Assembly: GCA_016704465.1 (NCBI GenBank)
Contig: JADJAD010000013.1
Span: forward strand, 253,720 to 317,719
Reading direction: 5' to 3'
DNA: 64,000 nt
Origin: Gemmatimonadota bacterium
GTDB lineage: Bacteria > Gemmatimonadota > Gemmatimonadetes > Gemmatimonadales > Gemmatimonadaceae
Shown here: positions 1-8,680 of the stretch, in pieces
How positions within the stretch are numbered: position 1 is the first letter of the stretch
Layout of the letters: every line of letters begins with the position of its first letter
The notes under the pieces: model-generated
Database searches by the model: none
What the model saw: the letters and a program-made list of their open reading frames with translations, nothing else
What the model was told of the DNA's origin: nothing
Translations under genes and position numbers: made by a program

Positions 1-2
1 GA

Positions 3-1634
3 GCCAGCGCGGTCTTCGCCACCGCGTGGCTGGCGACGTTTTCCGCCCTTCTCCCCTGGACGGCGATCCACCGGGTGGCCGCCGTGGTGCTCGCCATGGG
101 TGTGGCGAGTGCCCTCACGCGATGGTGCGCGGCGCCGTCCGGCCACGGCCGATTCGGCGCACTGCGACACGCCGGGGTCGCCCTCGCGGTCATGTTCACG
201 GCGGGCGGCGCTATCGTCGCGGTCTTTCGCACGATGGAGCAGCGCGCCGGCATGTCCGCTCTGCCGGCCGCCCGGAGCGGGAGTCCGAACGTGCTCGTGC
301 TCCTGCTCGATACCGTGCGCGCGTCGGCACTGGGCATGTACGGCTACACGCGCGCCACCTCGCCAGCAATGGACTCGGTGGCGGCGGGAGGAGCGCTGTT
401 CGAGCACGCGGTCTCGACGTCACCGTGGACGCTGCCATCGCATGCATCGCTCTTCACCGGCGAATACCCCGGGCTGCTTTCCACCAGCTTCAAGTCGCCG
501 CTCGACCGCTCGCGCCCGACGCTCGCCGAGATGTTCCGCGCCGCAGGCTACGAGACGATGGGAGTCGTCGGCAACCCGTACTACACCGCCTGGGATTCGG
601 GGCTGGGGCGAGGATTTCTCCAGTGGACGGACTACGATCGAAGCGTTCGCCAGGTCCTGCGCAGCGGCTGGATCGGGCAATCGTCGATCGGGCAGCAGCT
701 GATGCGATCGCGGAGCGTACGCGACGTGGTCGGTGCGCTCCGGGGCGCGGAGTTCCTGGTCATTCCCAAGCCGGGGGGCGAGGCACCGAACGCCACCCGG
801 ATCACCGATGTGCTGCTCGAGTGGCAGTCCACGCGTGCGGAGCGACCCTTCTTCGCCTTCGCCAACTACTTCGACGCGCACGAGGCCTACGCCCCTCCCC
901 CGCAGTATCGCACGCGCTTCGCCGAGTCTCCCACCGCTCGCGACCTGCACGACGCGGAGATCGCCTACATCGACGATGAGGTCAATCGCCTGCTCTCCAC
1001 CCTGCAGGCGCGGGGCGCCCTAAAGAATACGATCGTGGTCATCACCTCGGACCACGGCGAGCAATTCAAGGAACACGGCATCAGCGGTCACGGCAACTCG
1101 CTGTACTACCAGCTGCTCCACATCCCGCTCGTCATCCGCTTCGACGGACGCATTCCCGCGGGGCGTCGCGTGCAGGACATCGTGTCGCTTCGCGATGTTG
1201 GCGCGACGCTGCTGGAGCTGTCGGGGGTCACCGCCGATCCGCCCTTTCCGGGGCATTCGCTCGTCGCCACCTGGACCTCGGCGGACTCGGCGAGCGTCCC
1301 GCGCAGCCCGGCGATCAGCGAGCTGACGCAGGACGCCGTGCCGCGCACCGCCGACCCGCTCACCCGCTCGCAGGGAATCTCGCTCGTCGAGGACGACGGG
1401 CTGCACGGGACCTTTCGCAACATGAAGGCGCCGCGTTCCCTGCTGTTCAACGTGCGCACGGATGCCGACGAACTGGTGAATCTTGCTGAACAGGAGGGGG
1501 GGCGATCCGTGTATGAGGCGCAGCGCCTGCGGCTGCGCCAACTCCTCGCGCGCGACCGGGCCGAGTTCGAGGCGAGGAGCCCATCGGCCGCGCGGCGCGG
1601 CGCCGACACGGCGCGCGGCGCACCCTTACATTGA
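3..1634 (+). CDS. Membrane-anchored sulfatase/phosphoglycerol-transferase-fold enzyme (5' partial)
   Basis: The frame is open from the window edge, so the true start lies upstream. The visible N-terminus is hydrophobic (two likely membrane helices in the first ~75 residues), followed by an extracytoplasmic alkaline-phosphatase-superfamily domain. Counting from the in-frame GTG at 75, the metal-binding Asp sits in LLLDTVR (about D79), the nucleophile region is SPWTLPSHAS (about 116-125), and the second metal site is SDHGE followed by GHGNS. The formylglycine sulfatase signature C/S-x-P-x-R is absent; a Thr stands at the likely nucleophile position (about T119). By knowledge of the family this points to a phosphoglycerol- or phosphoethanolamine-transferase-like or Thr-dependent hydrolase rather than a classical sulfatase. 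The substrate cannot be told. The next gene starts within a few bases of its stop. Confidence 0.85.
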   Translation, partial: ASAVFATAWLATFSALLPWTAIHRVAAVVLAMGVASALTRWCAAPSGHGRFGALRHAGVALAVMFTAGGAIVAVFRTMEQRAGMSALPAARSGSPNVLVLLLDTVRASALGMYGYTRATSPAMDSVAAGGALFEHAVSTSPWTLPSHASLFTGEYPGLLSTSFKSPLDRSRPTLAEMFRAAGYETMGVVGNPYYTAWDSGLGRGFLQWTDYDRSVRQVLRSGWIGQSSIGQQLMRSRSVRDVVGALRGAEFLVIPKPGGEAPNATRITDVLLEWQSTRAERPFFAFANYFDAHEAYAPPPQYRTRFAESPTARDLHDAEIAYIDDEVNRLLSTLQARGALKNTIVVITSDHGEQFKEHGISGHGNSLYYQLLHIPLVIRFDGRIPAGRRVQDIVSLRDVGATLLELSGVTADPPFPGHSLVATWTSADSASVPRSPAISELTQDAVPRTADPLTRSQGISLVEDDGLHGTFRNMKAPRSLLFNVRTDADELVNLAEQEGGRSVYEAQRLRLRQLLARDRAEFEARSPSAARRGADTARGAPLH

Positions 1635-1636
1635 CC

Positions 1637-2557
1637 ATGGCACGTTCGCCTATACCGAGACCGGCCATGACCCCGACGTCGACCGCTTCAACCATCGCAG
1701 GCAAGGGCTACGCGCATCCCGAGGCCCTGGTGAGTACCGACTGGCTCACCGCCCATCTCTCCGATCCCACCCTGCGCATCCTCGAATGTGACGAGGACGT
1801 GCTCCTGTACGAAATGGGGCACATCCCCAACGCGCAGAAGCTGGACTGGCACATCGACCTGAACGACAGCGTCATGCGCGACTACGTCTCGCGCGAGGCG
1901 TTCCAGGCGCTGTTGCGCGCGCGCGGAATCGACGACTCGACGACGGTGGTCTTCTACGGTGACAAGAACAACTGGTGGGCCTGCTACGCCTTCTGGGTCT
2001 TTCGCCTGTTCGGCTTCACCAACGCCAAGGTCCTCGACGGCGGGCGGGTGAAGTGGGAGCAGGAAGGGCGGAAGCTGTCGACGGACCGCCCGACGTTTCC
2101 CGCATCCACCTACGTGGCCGGCCCGCGCAACGACGCGCCGATCCGGGCCTTCATGGACGAGGTCCGCGCGCACATGGAGGCCGGCAAGAAGATGATCGAC
2201 GTGCGGTCGGTCCCCGAGTACACGGGCGAACGCACCCATATGCCGGAGTACCCGCAGGAAGGAACGCTGCGTGGCGGTCACATTCCGGGTGCCCGCTCGG
2301 TCCCGTGGGCCCGGGCCGCCAACTCCGACGGCACGTTCAGGTCTGCCGACGAACTGCGGACCATCTACGAGTCTGAACAGGGGCTGCAGGCCGGCGACGA
2401 TGTCATCGCTTATTGCCGCATCGGCGAACGCTCGTCGCACACCTGGTTCGTGCTCACCTACCTGCTGGGCTACGACAACGTGCGCAACTACGACGGGAGC
2501 TGGACGGAATGGGGGAACGAGGTGCGTGCACCGATCCGGACGGGGAACCAGCCATGA
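1637..2557 (+). CDS. Two-domain rhodanese, thiosulfate/3-mercaptopyruvate sulfurtransferase
   Basis: This is a tandem rhodanese of about 306 residues. The N-terminal domain (about 20-140) is the inactive copy. The C-terminal domain (about 165-300) ends with the persulfide loop CRIGERS, whose Cys is the catalytic sulfur carrier. The CRIGER loop and the NWWACYAFW stretch resemble the SseA/CysA2 group of thiosulfate sulfurtransferases. It moves sulfane sulfur from thiosulfate or mercaptopyruvate to a thiol acceptor or cyanide, in the cytoplasm. Possible starts are TTG 1631, ATG 1637 and ATG 1667; none has a convincing ribosome site and I take the first ATG. Its stop overlaps the ATG of the following OsmC gene (ATGA), so the two are translationally coupled. 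This suggests a sulfur/peroxide-stress pair. Confidence 0.88.
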   Translation: MARSPIPRPAMTPTSTASTIAGKGYAHPEALVSTDWLTAHLSDPTLRILECDEDVLLYEMGHIPNAQKLDWHIDLNDSVMRDYVSREAFQALLRARGIDDSTTVVFYGDKNNWWACYAFWVFRLFGFTNAKVLDGGRVKWEQEGRKLSTDRPTFPASTYVAGPRNDAPIRAFMDEVRAHMEAGKKMIDVRSVPEYTGERTHMPEYPQEGTLRGGHIPGARSVPWARAANSDGTFRSADELRTIYESEQGLQAGDDVIAYCRIGERSSHTWFVLTYLLGYDNVRNYDGSWTEWGNEVRAPIRTGNQP

Positions 2558-2997
2558 GCGAACTGGAGATCATCCCTGGGGCGGAGGTGAAGTCGACCAA
2601 CCACGTGCAGCTGACGTGGGTCGGCGCCCATCGGTTCGACGTCGGGCGTCCCGGCGGCGTGACGCATCGCATTGATGCGAGCGCCGAGACGGGACCGTCG
2701 CCCGTTGACACCCTGCTCAACGCGCTGGCGGCCTGTACCTCGGTCGATATCGTCGAGATCCTCGCCAAGCGCCGGACGCCGGTCCGCACGCTGACGGTTG
2801 ACGTCGACGGCGCTCGCTCAGCCGCCTCGCCGGCACGACTCGTCGGGATCCTCCTGACGTATCGCATGGCCGGCGAAGGCATCGAACGGGTCCACGCCGA
2901 GCGGGCGATCGAGCTGGCGGTGACCAAGTACTGCTCCGTTCGCGATTCCCTGGACCCGATGCTGCCGGTGCGCTGGGCGCTCGAACTCGCCGAGTAG
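2554..2997 (+). CDS. OsmC/Ohr family peroxiredoxin-like protein
   Basis: This 147-residue protein has the OsmC fold and the usual family length. The two conserved Cys are visible in AACTSVD (middle) and KYCSVRDS (C-terminal third). In Ohr/OsmC proteins these form the thiol pair that reduces organic hydroperoxides. The motif spacing fits the OsmC/YhfA branch, where the substrate is less clear than for Ohr. The ATG overlaps the rhodanese stop by 4 bp. The gene ends 14 bp before the convergent RND pump gene. Confidence 0.88.
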   Translation: MSELEIIPGAEVKSTNHVQLTWVGAHRFDVGRPGGVTHRIDASAETGPSPVDTLLNALAACTSVDIVEILAKRRTPVRTLTVDVDGARSAASPARLVGILLTYRMAGEGIERVHAERAIELAVTKYCSVRDSLDPMLPVRWALELAE

Positions 2998-3011
2998 CGT
3001 CCCTCGCACCA

Positions 3012-6000
3012 CTAGTCAGCCGTTGCCTGCGCGCGTGCCCCGAACCGCAGGTAGAGACCCGGCATCACGAACAGGTTGAGCAGGGTCGACGAGACGAGCC
3101 CGCCGAGGATCACGACCGCCATGGGATATTCGATCTCGTGCCCCGGCTGGTTCCCGCCGACCACCAGCGGCAGGAGGGCGAGCGCCGTGACCGATGCGGT
3201 CATCAGGATCGGGACCAGGCGCTCGGTCGCCCCGCGGATCACCAGCGCGCGCCCGAACGGCTCGCCCTCCTCGTCTGCCAGGTGCCGGAAGTGACTGACC
3301 AGCATGATGCCGTTGCGGGCGGCGATCCCGATCACGGTCACGAAGCCGACCAGCGAGCCTAACGACAGCACGCCGCCAGCCAGCGCCGCGGCAGCGACGC
3401 CGCCGATCAACGCCAGCGGCAGCGAGGCGACGACGATCGTCGTCGTGCGCATGGAGCCGAAGTCGGCGTACAGCACGAGCACGATCCCGGCGAGCGCCAC
3501 GATCCCCAGCAGCAAGAGGCGCCGGCTGGCGTCGCGCTGCGCCGCCCACTCCCCCAGCACCTCGGCGTGGAAGCCGACCGGCATCTGCACCTGCGCCACG
3601 GCCGCCTCGACGGCGCGCGTCGCCTCGGCGAGGTCGCGTCCGGCCACGTTCGCGGTGACGTCGAGCCGGCGAGAGGAGCCTTCGCGGGCGATCTCATTCG
3701 GTGTCGGGACGACGCGCACATCGGCCACATCGCGCAGCGGGATCGCCCCGCCGCCAGGCGTCGACAGCACCAGTTGGCGAATCGCGCCGGGGTCGCCGCG
3801 GATTTCCGGGACGCCCCACACGGCCACGTCATAGATCTTCTGCCGGTCGTATACCTCGCCGACCTTGGTCCCGCGCACCAGCGTTGCCACCTGCCGTCGC
3901 ACGTCACCGGCCGACATGCCGTGCTGCGCCAGCGCCCGTGGGCGCACCTCCACCTCGATCTGGGGGACGAGGACCAGCGGCTGCACCTTGAGGTCGATGA
4001 GGCCGTTCACCCCGCCGACCGCCTTCCCCGCCCGTGCAGTCACCGCGCGCAGGCTGTCGAGGTCATCGCCGTACACCCGCACCACGATGCTCGCGCTCGC
4101 CCCGGTGAGGACTTCCTTCACGCGTTCGCGCAGGTAGGTCAGCAGGTCGCGATAGAGTCCGGGATACTGGTCGACCGTGTGCTGCGCCTGCGCCACGGTC
4201 GCGTCGTACGGCACGTCGGGATCGATGCTGATCCACAACTCGGTGAAGTTGGGGCCCACGACCTCGTCGGCCACCTCGGCGCGCCCGATATGCGCACCGA
4301 AGTTGCGCACGCCGGGAATTGCCATCAGGTCCTCGCTCGCCAGCTGCGTGACGCGCTTCATCGCCTCGAGCGAGGTGCCGGGCTTTTCTACCCAGTGCAT
4401 CAGGAAGTCGTATTCCTTGAACTTCGGAAGAAACTCCTGTCCCAGCAGCGGCACGATGACCAGCGTCGCGAGAAAGGCCGCACCAAGGGCAACCGATACT
4501 CGTCGTGGCTGGTCGAGCAGCCGAGGGAGCACGGTGCCGTACCAGCGCTTGATGCGTTGCGAAAACGGCGACTCCCCATGTTGGTCCACCGCTCCCGGAA
4601 GAAGGAGCAACGACAGCGCAGGCGTGACGACCAGCGCGGTCAGCAGCGAGAAGAAGATGGCGAGCACGTACGCCTGCGCCAGCGGACGGAAGAACGATCC
4701 CGCGAGCCCGCCGAGAAAGAAGACCGGGAGGAACATGAGCGCCACGATCACGCTGGCGTACACCACCGCGCTCCGCACCTCGAGCGAGGCCTCGAGCACG
4801 ACCACCAGCGCCGACCGGGGCGACGCCAGCGTGCGGTTCACGCGCAGGCGCCGCACGATGTTCTCGACGTCGATGATGGCGTCGTCGACCACCTCGCCCA
4901 GGGCGATCACCAGGCCGGCGAGCACCATGGTGTCGAGCGTCCCGCCGCGATAGCGCATGGCCACCGCGGCCGCCACGAGCGACAGCGGGATTGCCGTGAG
5001 CGAAATGAGGGCCGTGCGCCAGTCGCGCAGGAAGAGGACCAGCACCAGCACCACCAGGACGCAGCCGATGAGCAGGGCGCGGTTCAGGTTGGCCAGTGCC
5101 ATCTCGATGAAGGTGGCGGGGCGGAAGATCGCCGCGTCCACGGTCACGCCGCCCAGGGCGGGCGCCAGCGCCTCGAGCGCCCGGTCCACCCCGCGGGTGA
5201 CGTCGAGCGTATTGCCCCACGGCTGCTTTTCCACGATCAGGAGCAGTCCGTCGCGCGAGTTGATGACCGCATCGCCGATGAGCGGCGGGTTACCCTCGAC
5301 TACCTCGGCCACATCGCCTAACGTGAGAATCGAGTAGCCCGGGCGTGGGATCGGCGCGGCGGCGAGCGCGGCGGCGTCCACCCCCCCGGCGCGCTGGGCC
5401 ATCCCCATGCGCTGCTGCGGCGTATCGACGAAACCGCCCGCCTGCAGCGCCACGGCCTCGCCCGCCGCCTGCTCCACCGCCTGCAGCGACACCCCGTGCG
5501 CGCGCAGCCGGTCGGGATCCACCAGCACTTGCAGCTGCCGGGGGCGTTCCCCCCAGATCGCCACGTTGGCGACGCCGGGAACCGCCATCAGCCTCGGACG
5601 GATCGTCCAGCGGGCCAGCATGGACAGCTCCGTCAGCGACAAGGAGTCGCTCGTCAGTCCGACCTTGAGCACGCGCGCCAGCGACGAGTGCGGCGACAGC
5701 ATCACGGGCGGTCGCGCCACCCCCGGCAGCTGCGGCGCCACCCGCGCCAGGCGCTCGGCCACAAACTGTCGCGCGATGAACAAGTCCGTCCCCGACTCGA
5801 ACAGCAGCACCACCGACGACAGTCCGAGGACCGACTTGGAGCGCACCGTCGCCACATACGGCGTCCCGTTCAGCGCATTCTCGATCGGGACCGAGACGAG
5901 CGCCTCGACTTCCTCCGTCGACAGCCCCGGCGCCTCGGTCTGGATCTCCACCTGCGGCGGGGCAAACTCGGGAAAGACATCCAGCGGGGCATCGCCCACC

Positions 6001-6086
6001 GTCCAGAGCCCGAGGATCAGCAGGAGCGCGGTGACGGCCACGACAGCGACGCGCTGCCGGAGGGCCGTGGCAATGAGCCAGCGCAT
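3012..6086 (-). CDS. Heavy-metal-type RND efflux pump, inner-membrane subunit (CzcA/CusA family)
   Basis: The 1024-residue protein has the RND duplication: an N-terminal helix (about 12-30), a large periplasmic loop, helices 2-6 (about 335-480), a second periplasmic loop and a C-terminal helix bundle. The sequence FPEFAPPQVEIQTEAPGLS near the N-terminus and VVDDAIIDVEN in helix 4 (about 400-410) place it in the heavy-metal-efflux branch. The CzcA intramembrane Asp equivalent to D408 and the Glu of VEN are present, but the first Asp of the CzcA triad is replaced. Specificity for Cu/Ag versus Zn/Co/Cd therefore cannot be read directly. It exports ions using proton motive force together with the adaptor (2 bp upstream) and the TolC-like channel. 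Confidence 0.93.
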   Translation of the reverse strand: MRWLIATALRQRVAVVAVTALLLILGLWTVGDAPLDVFPEFAPPQVEIQTEAPGLSTEEVEALVSVPIENALNGTPYVATVRSKSVLGLSSVVLLFESGTDLFIARQFVAERLARVAPQLPGVARPPVMLSPHSSLARVLKVGLTSDSLSLTELSMLARWTIRPRLMAVPGVANVAIWGERPRQLQVLVDPDRLRAHGVSLQAVEQAAGEAVALQAGGFVDTPQQRMGMAQRAGGVDAAALAAAPIPRPGYSILTLGDVAEVVEGNPPLIGDAVINSRDGLLLIVEKQPWGNTLDVTRGVDRALEALAPALGGVTVDAAIFRPATFIEMALANLNRALLIGCVLVVLVLVLFLRDWRTALISLTAIPLSLVAAAVAMRYRGGTLDTMVLAGLVIALGEVVDDAIIDVENIVRRLRVNRTLASPRSALVVVLEASLEVRSAVVYASVIVALMFLPVFFLGGLAGSFFRPLAQAYVLAIFFSLLTALVVTPALSLLLLPGAVDQHGESPFSQRIKRWYGTVLPRLLDQPRRVSVALGAAFLATLVIVPLLGQEFLPKFKEYDFLMHWVEKPGTSLEAMKRVTQLASEDLMAIPGVRNFGAHIGRAEVADEVVGPNFTELWISIDPDVPYDATVAQAQHTVDQYPGLYRDLLTYLRERVKEVLTGASASIVVRVYGDDLDSLRAVTARAGKAVGGVNGLIDLKVQPLVLVPQIEVEVRPRALAQHGMSAGDVRRQVATLVRGTKVGEVYDRQKIYDVAVWGVPEIRGDPGAIRQLVLSTPGGGAIPLRDVADVRVVPTPNEIAREGSSRRLDVTANVAGRDLAEATRAVEAAVAQVQMPVGFHAEVLGEWAAQRDASRRLLLLGIVALAGIVLVLYADFGSMRTTTIVVASLPLALIGGVAAAALAGGVLSLGSLVGFVTVIGIAARNGIMLVSHFRHLADEEGEPFGRALVIRGATERLVPILMTASVTALALLPLVVGGNQPGHEIEYPMAVVILGGLVSSTLLNLFVMPGLYLRFGARAQATAD

Positions 6087-6088
6087 GG

Positions 6089-7282
6089 CTACTTCCCCGC
6101 CCCGAACTCGGTCCCGAGCAGCTCGGCGGCACCATCGGTGACCACGACCGCTCCCGCCGCCAGCCCGCCGCGAACCTCCGCCCAGGCGCCGCTCACCTCA
6201 CCTAACGAGATGCGCCGGCGCACGTACTGCCGGGGCGCGACGCGCTCGTACACCCACGTCCCGCCACTGTAGTCGAAGACCACCGACGCCCACGGGACCG
6301 TCAGCACCTCGGCCCCCTGCACCTGCAGCGGGACGGCAACCTGCACGCGTTCGCCCGGACGGAGCACCGCGCCCGGATTGGCCACCGCGTAGTACAGGTC
6401 CGCACTGGCGCTCACCGCGTCGGCGCTCGGCGGGGCGACCACCGGAACACCAGTCATGAAGGCCGCGTCGGGCGACGCCCCCAGCCTGGTGATCGCCGCG
6501 CGCCCCCGCGTGTCGAGGCGCGACAGATCGCCGACGTATGCCGGGACGCGCACCCAAACGCCGTCCAGCCGAGCGATGTCCACCAGGGGTGTCCCGGCTG
6601 CCACGACCTGCCCCTCTCCGGTCGACAGGGCCTGCACGACGCCAGCGAACGGCGCGCGAAGCACGAGCGTGGCGACGCCGGCGGGAACTCCCCCCGAGCC
6701 CGTGGCCATCTGCGCGCGCCCTGCGGCCGCGTCTCGCGTTGCCTGGGCAACCGCAAGCTCGGCCTCGGCCACCTCGCGGTCCCGCGCCGAAACGAGGCGA
6801 TCGTTCCAGAGCGCGGCGACGCGTTCCGCCTCCAGCCTGGCCCGTGTCAGCCGAGCCTCCGCGACTTGTGCCTCCTCGTGTGTTCGCTGCAGGTCGCGGT
6901 CGGGCGCCATCGGGACGAGCGCGAGCAGCGGTTCGTCCGCCGTCACCCGCTTCCCACTGAGCGGGATGGCCGAGTCACCGACGCGAGCAACGCGTCCCGC
7001 CACGGGCGCCACCATGCGCTGCGCCTGCCCCGGCGCGGCCATGACTTCGCCCGGGAGCACCCGGGTCACCGCCAGCCGCCGAGGCGCCGCCGTGTCCACG
7101 GCGATCCGCAGGCGCCGCTCCGCCTCCTCGCCGAGCGTCACCGTCGTCAGGTCGCTTTCCTTCACGGGATTCGCCACCGTCGCCGCCACGATCGCTCCGC
7201 CACTGGCCGACGGCTTGTCGCAGGCCGTGAGCAGGGCGAGCAGCAGGAGCCGTCGTGCCATCGGATGTCCGGGAACTGGCAT
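6089..7282 (-). CDS. RND periplasmic adaptor (membrane fusion) lipoprotein, CusB/CzcB-like
   Basis: This 397-residue protein has a lipoprotein signal ending LLTAC (Cys at about 21, or 14 if the second Met is used), so it is probably anchored in the inner membrane facing the periplasm. It has the adaptor layout: a lipoyl half (about 85-115), a coiled-coil hairpin rich in Ala/Glu/Arg (about 120-190), the second lipoyl half (GEGQVVAAGTPLV), a beta-barrel and a membrane-proximal domain. The start at 7282 is preceded by AGGT in good position and lies 5 bp after the TolC-family stop. It bridges the pump and the outer-membrane channel. No His-rich metal-binding tail is evident, unlike some CzcB proteins. 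Confidence 0.9.
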   Translation of the reverse strand: MPVPGHPMARRLLLLALLTACDKPSASGGAIVAATVANPVKESDLTTVTLGEEAERRLRIAVDTAAPRRLAVTRVLPGEVMAAPGQAQRMVAPVAGRVARVGDSAIPLSGKRVTADEPLLALVPMAPDRDLQRTHEEAQVAEARLTRARLEAERVAALWNDRLVSARDREVAEAELAVAQATRDAAAGRAQMATGSGGVPAGVATLVLRAPFAGVVQALSTGEGQVVAAGTPLVDIARLDGVWVRVPAYVGDLSRLDTRGRAAITRLGASPDAAFMTGVPVVAPPSADAVSASADLYYAVANPGAVLRPGERVQVAVPLQVQGAEVLTVPWASVVFDYSGGTWVYERVAPRQYVRRRISLGEVSGAWAEVRGGLAAGAVVVTDGAAELLGTEFGAGK

Positions 7283-7287
7283 GATAC

Positions 7288-8505
7288 CTAACGATTCGAG
7301 GGAATGACCGAGCGACCGACGAGCGCCGTCAGGTCGGCGCGCGCCTCCTGGTAGGCGAGCAGTTCATCGACGGCCAGGAGCTGCGCATCGCGCTCGGCCC
7401 GCAGCGCCTCGAGCACCTGCAGCACGCTCGTGCGCCCCGCGTCGTACAGGCGAACCGCCCCCGCCCGCAGGCGCACCACGCCCGTCACGAGCGAGTCGGC
7501 CGCGAGGCGCGAGCGCCGCGCCGATTCCTCGACCCGCGCGCGCCCAGCGGCGATGGCACGTTCCGCGTCGATCGCCGATTCCGCGGCCTGCGCCTCGGCC
7601 ACGCGGGCGCGCGCCTCGCCCGCGTCCATCGCCTCGCTGCCGCGGGTGAACAGGGGAAACGGGAGCGACACCCCAACGCGCGTGAGCGTGGGCACACCCG
7701 AGACCCGGCTCCAGTCGCGCTGAAAGAGCAGGCCGGGAATCGGCAGTCGCGCCCAGCGCAGGCTTCGCGCGCTGAGCGTCGCGGCCTCCGCCGCCAAGCG
7801 CGCGCGTTGGACCTCGGGCACATCGGCTGCGTGGTAGCTGGCCCCGTCGCCTGCGGCGACCGCCGCGGCATCGGGCAGGCCGGCGGTCAACGGTTCGGAG
7901 AGCAGGGGGAGCGCTGCGGCGTCCCACGCCAGTTCCCGTGCGAGCGCCGCCTGCCGGGCCGCACGCTGCTCCTCTGCACGCGAGAGCTGTAACCGGACCC
8001 GCGTCGCCTCCAGCGCAAATTGATCGCGATCAAGGTCGGAGATGTCGCCTAGCGCGGCCCGCCGGGCCGCCAGGGTCCGCAGCGAATCCGTCAGCGCCAC
8101 CAACTCGAGCAGGAGCGTCACCCGCCGCTCTGACGCCACCGCCCCGAAGTAGGCCCGCACCACGTCGCGTTCGAGATTGGCGAGGCGCTGCGTCGAGTCG
8201 GCTGCCGCGGCATGCAGCGCCGACGTGGCGGCGCGGCGGTCGAGGGCGAGTCGCGGCAGCGACCCCAGCGGTTGCACGAACGCCAGTCGCCGTGTCTCAT
8301 CTGCGGCGACCTCGGTGTACTCCACCGTGGGATTTACCGGGCGCCAGGAGATCCGACGAACGGCCCGTGCCTCGGCGACACGCGCCGAGATGCCGGAGGC
8401 CTCGGCCCGTCGGCCGCGCGCATGCTCGACGGCGTCGGCGAGCGAGAGCGATTCGGGGACCGTGGCACCTTGCAGCAACAGTGAGAGGAACGCGACGCTC
8501 AGCAT
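7288..8505 (-). CDS. TolC-family outer membrane efflux channel
   Basis: A protein of about 405 residues with a Sec signal peptide (MLSVAFLSLLLQG...) followed by the long Ala/Arg/Glu-rich alpha-helical repeats of the TolC/CusC family. LSLADAVEHA at the mature N-terminus is the typical opening of the family. The frame is open further upstream into the kinase gene, but the ATG at 8505 is preceded by GGAAGG at ideal distance and starts the signal peptide, so I use it. It forms the outer-membrane exit duct of the tripartite pump encoded downstream. It is short for the family (usually 430-490), but no break is visible. Confidence 0.88.
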   Translation of the reverse strand: MLSVAFLSLLLQGATVPESLSLADAVEHARGRRAEASGISARVAEARAVRRISWRPVNPTVEYTEVAADETRRLAFVQPLGSLPRLALDRRAATSALHAAAADSTQRLANLERDVVRAYFGAVASERRVTLLLELVALTDSLRTLAARRAALGDISDLDRDQFALEATRVRLQLSRAEEQRAARQAALARELAWDAAALPLLSEPLTAGLPDAAAVAAGDGASYHAADVPEVQRARLAAEAATLSARSLRWARLPIPGLLFQRDWSRVSGVPTLTRVGVSLPFPLFTRGSEAMDAGEARARVAEAQAAESAIDAERAIAAGRARVEESARRSRLAADSLVTGVVRLRAGAVRLYDAGRTSVLQVLEALRAERDAQLLAVDELLAYQEARADLTALVGRSVIPSNR

Positions 8506-8650
8506 GAACCTTCCGGCATGGGTCTCGGCGGCGACCGCCTCCTGCGGCGACCACCGCATGTGACGACGAGCTATCTCCTCGCTGGTCGCCCGCGTACCAC
8601 CGTGCGGCACCAGCCAGGCGCCGTGGACGGCCTGAGATGCCCCCGACCCT

Positions 8651-8674
8651 GCATAGTGAACAGGCCGACCTGAA
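8651..8674 (-). promoter_or_regulatory. Possible response-regulator half-sites before the TolC-adaptor-pump operon
   Basis: The 175-bp gap between the kinase stop and the TolC start is the only place for a separate pump promoter. Read on the minus strand it holds TTCAG (8674-8670) and TTCAC (8660-8656), then a TATGCA-like -10. The same TTCAG half-site occurs twice upstream of the response regulator gene. The spacing is irregular, so this is a weak candidate. Confidence 0.25.
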
Positions 8675-8680
8675 CGCGCG

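Noticed and set aside
3567..5321. Plus-strand open frame of 584 codons across the RND pump gene
   Set aside because: It is antisense to a gene with strong family motifs and its translation is a His/Arg/Asp-rich shadow.
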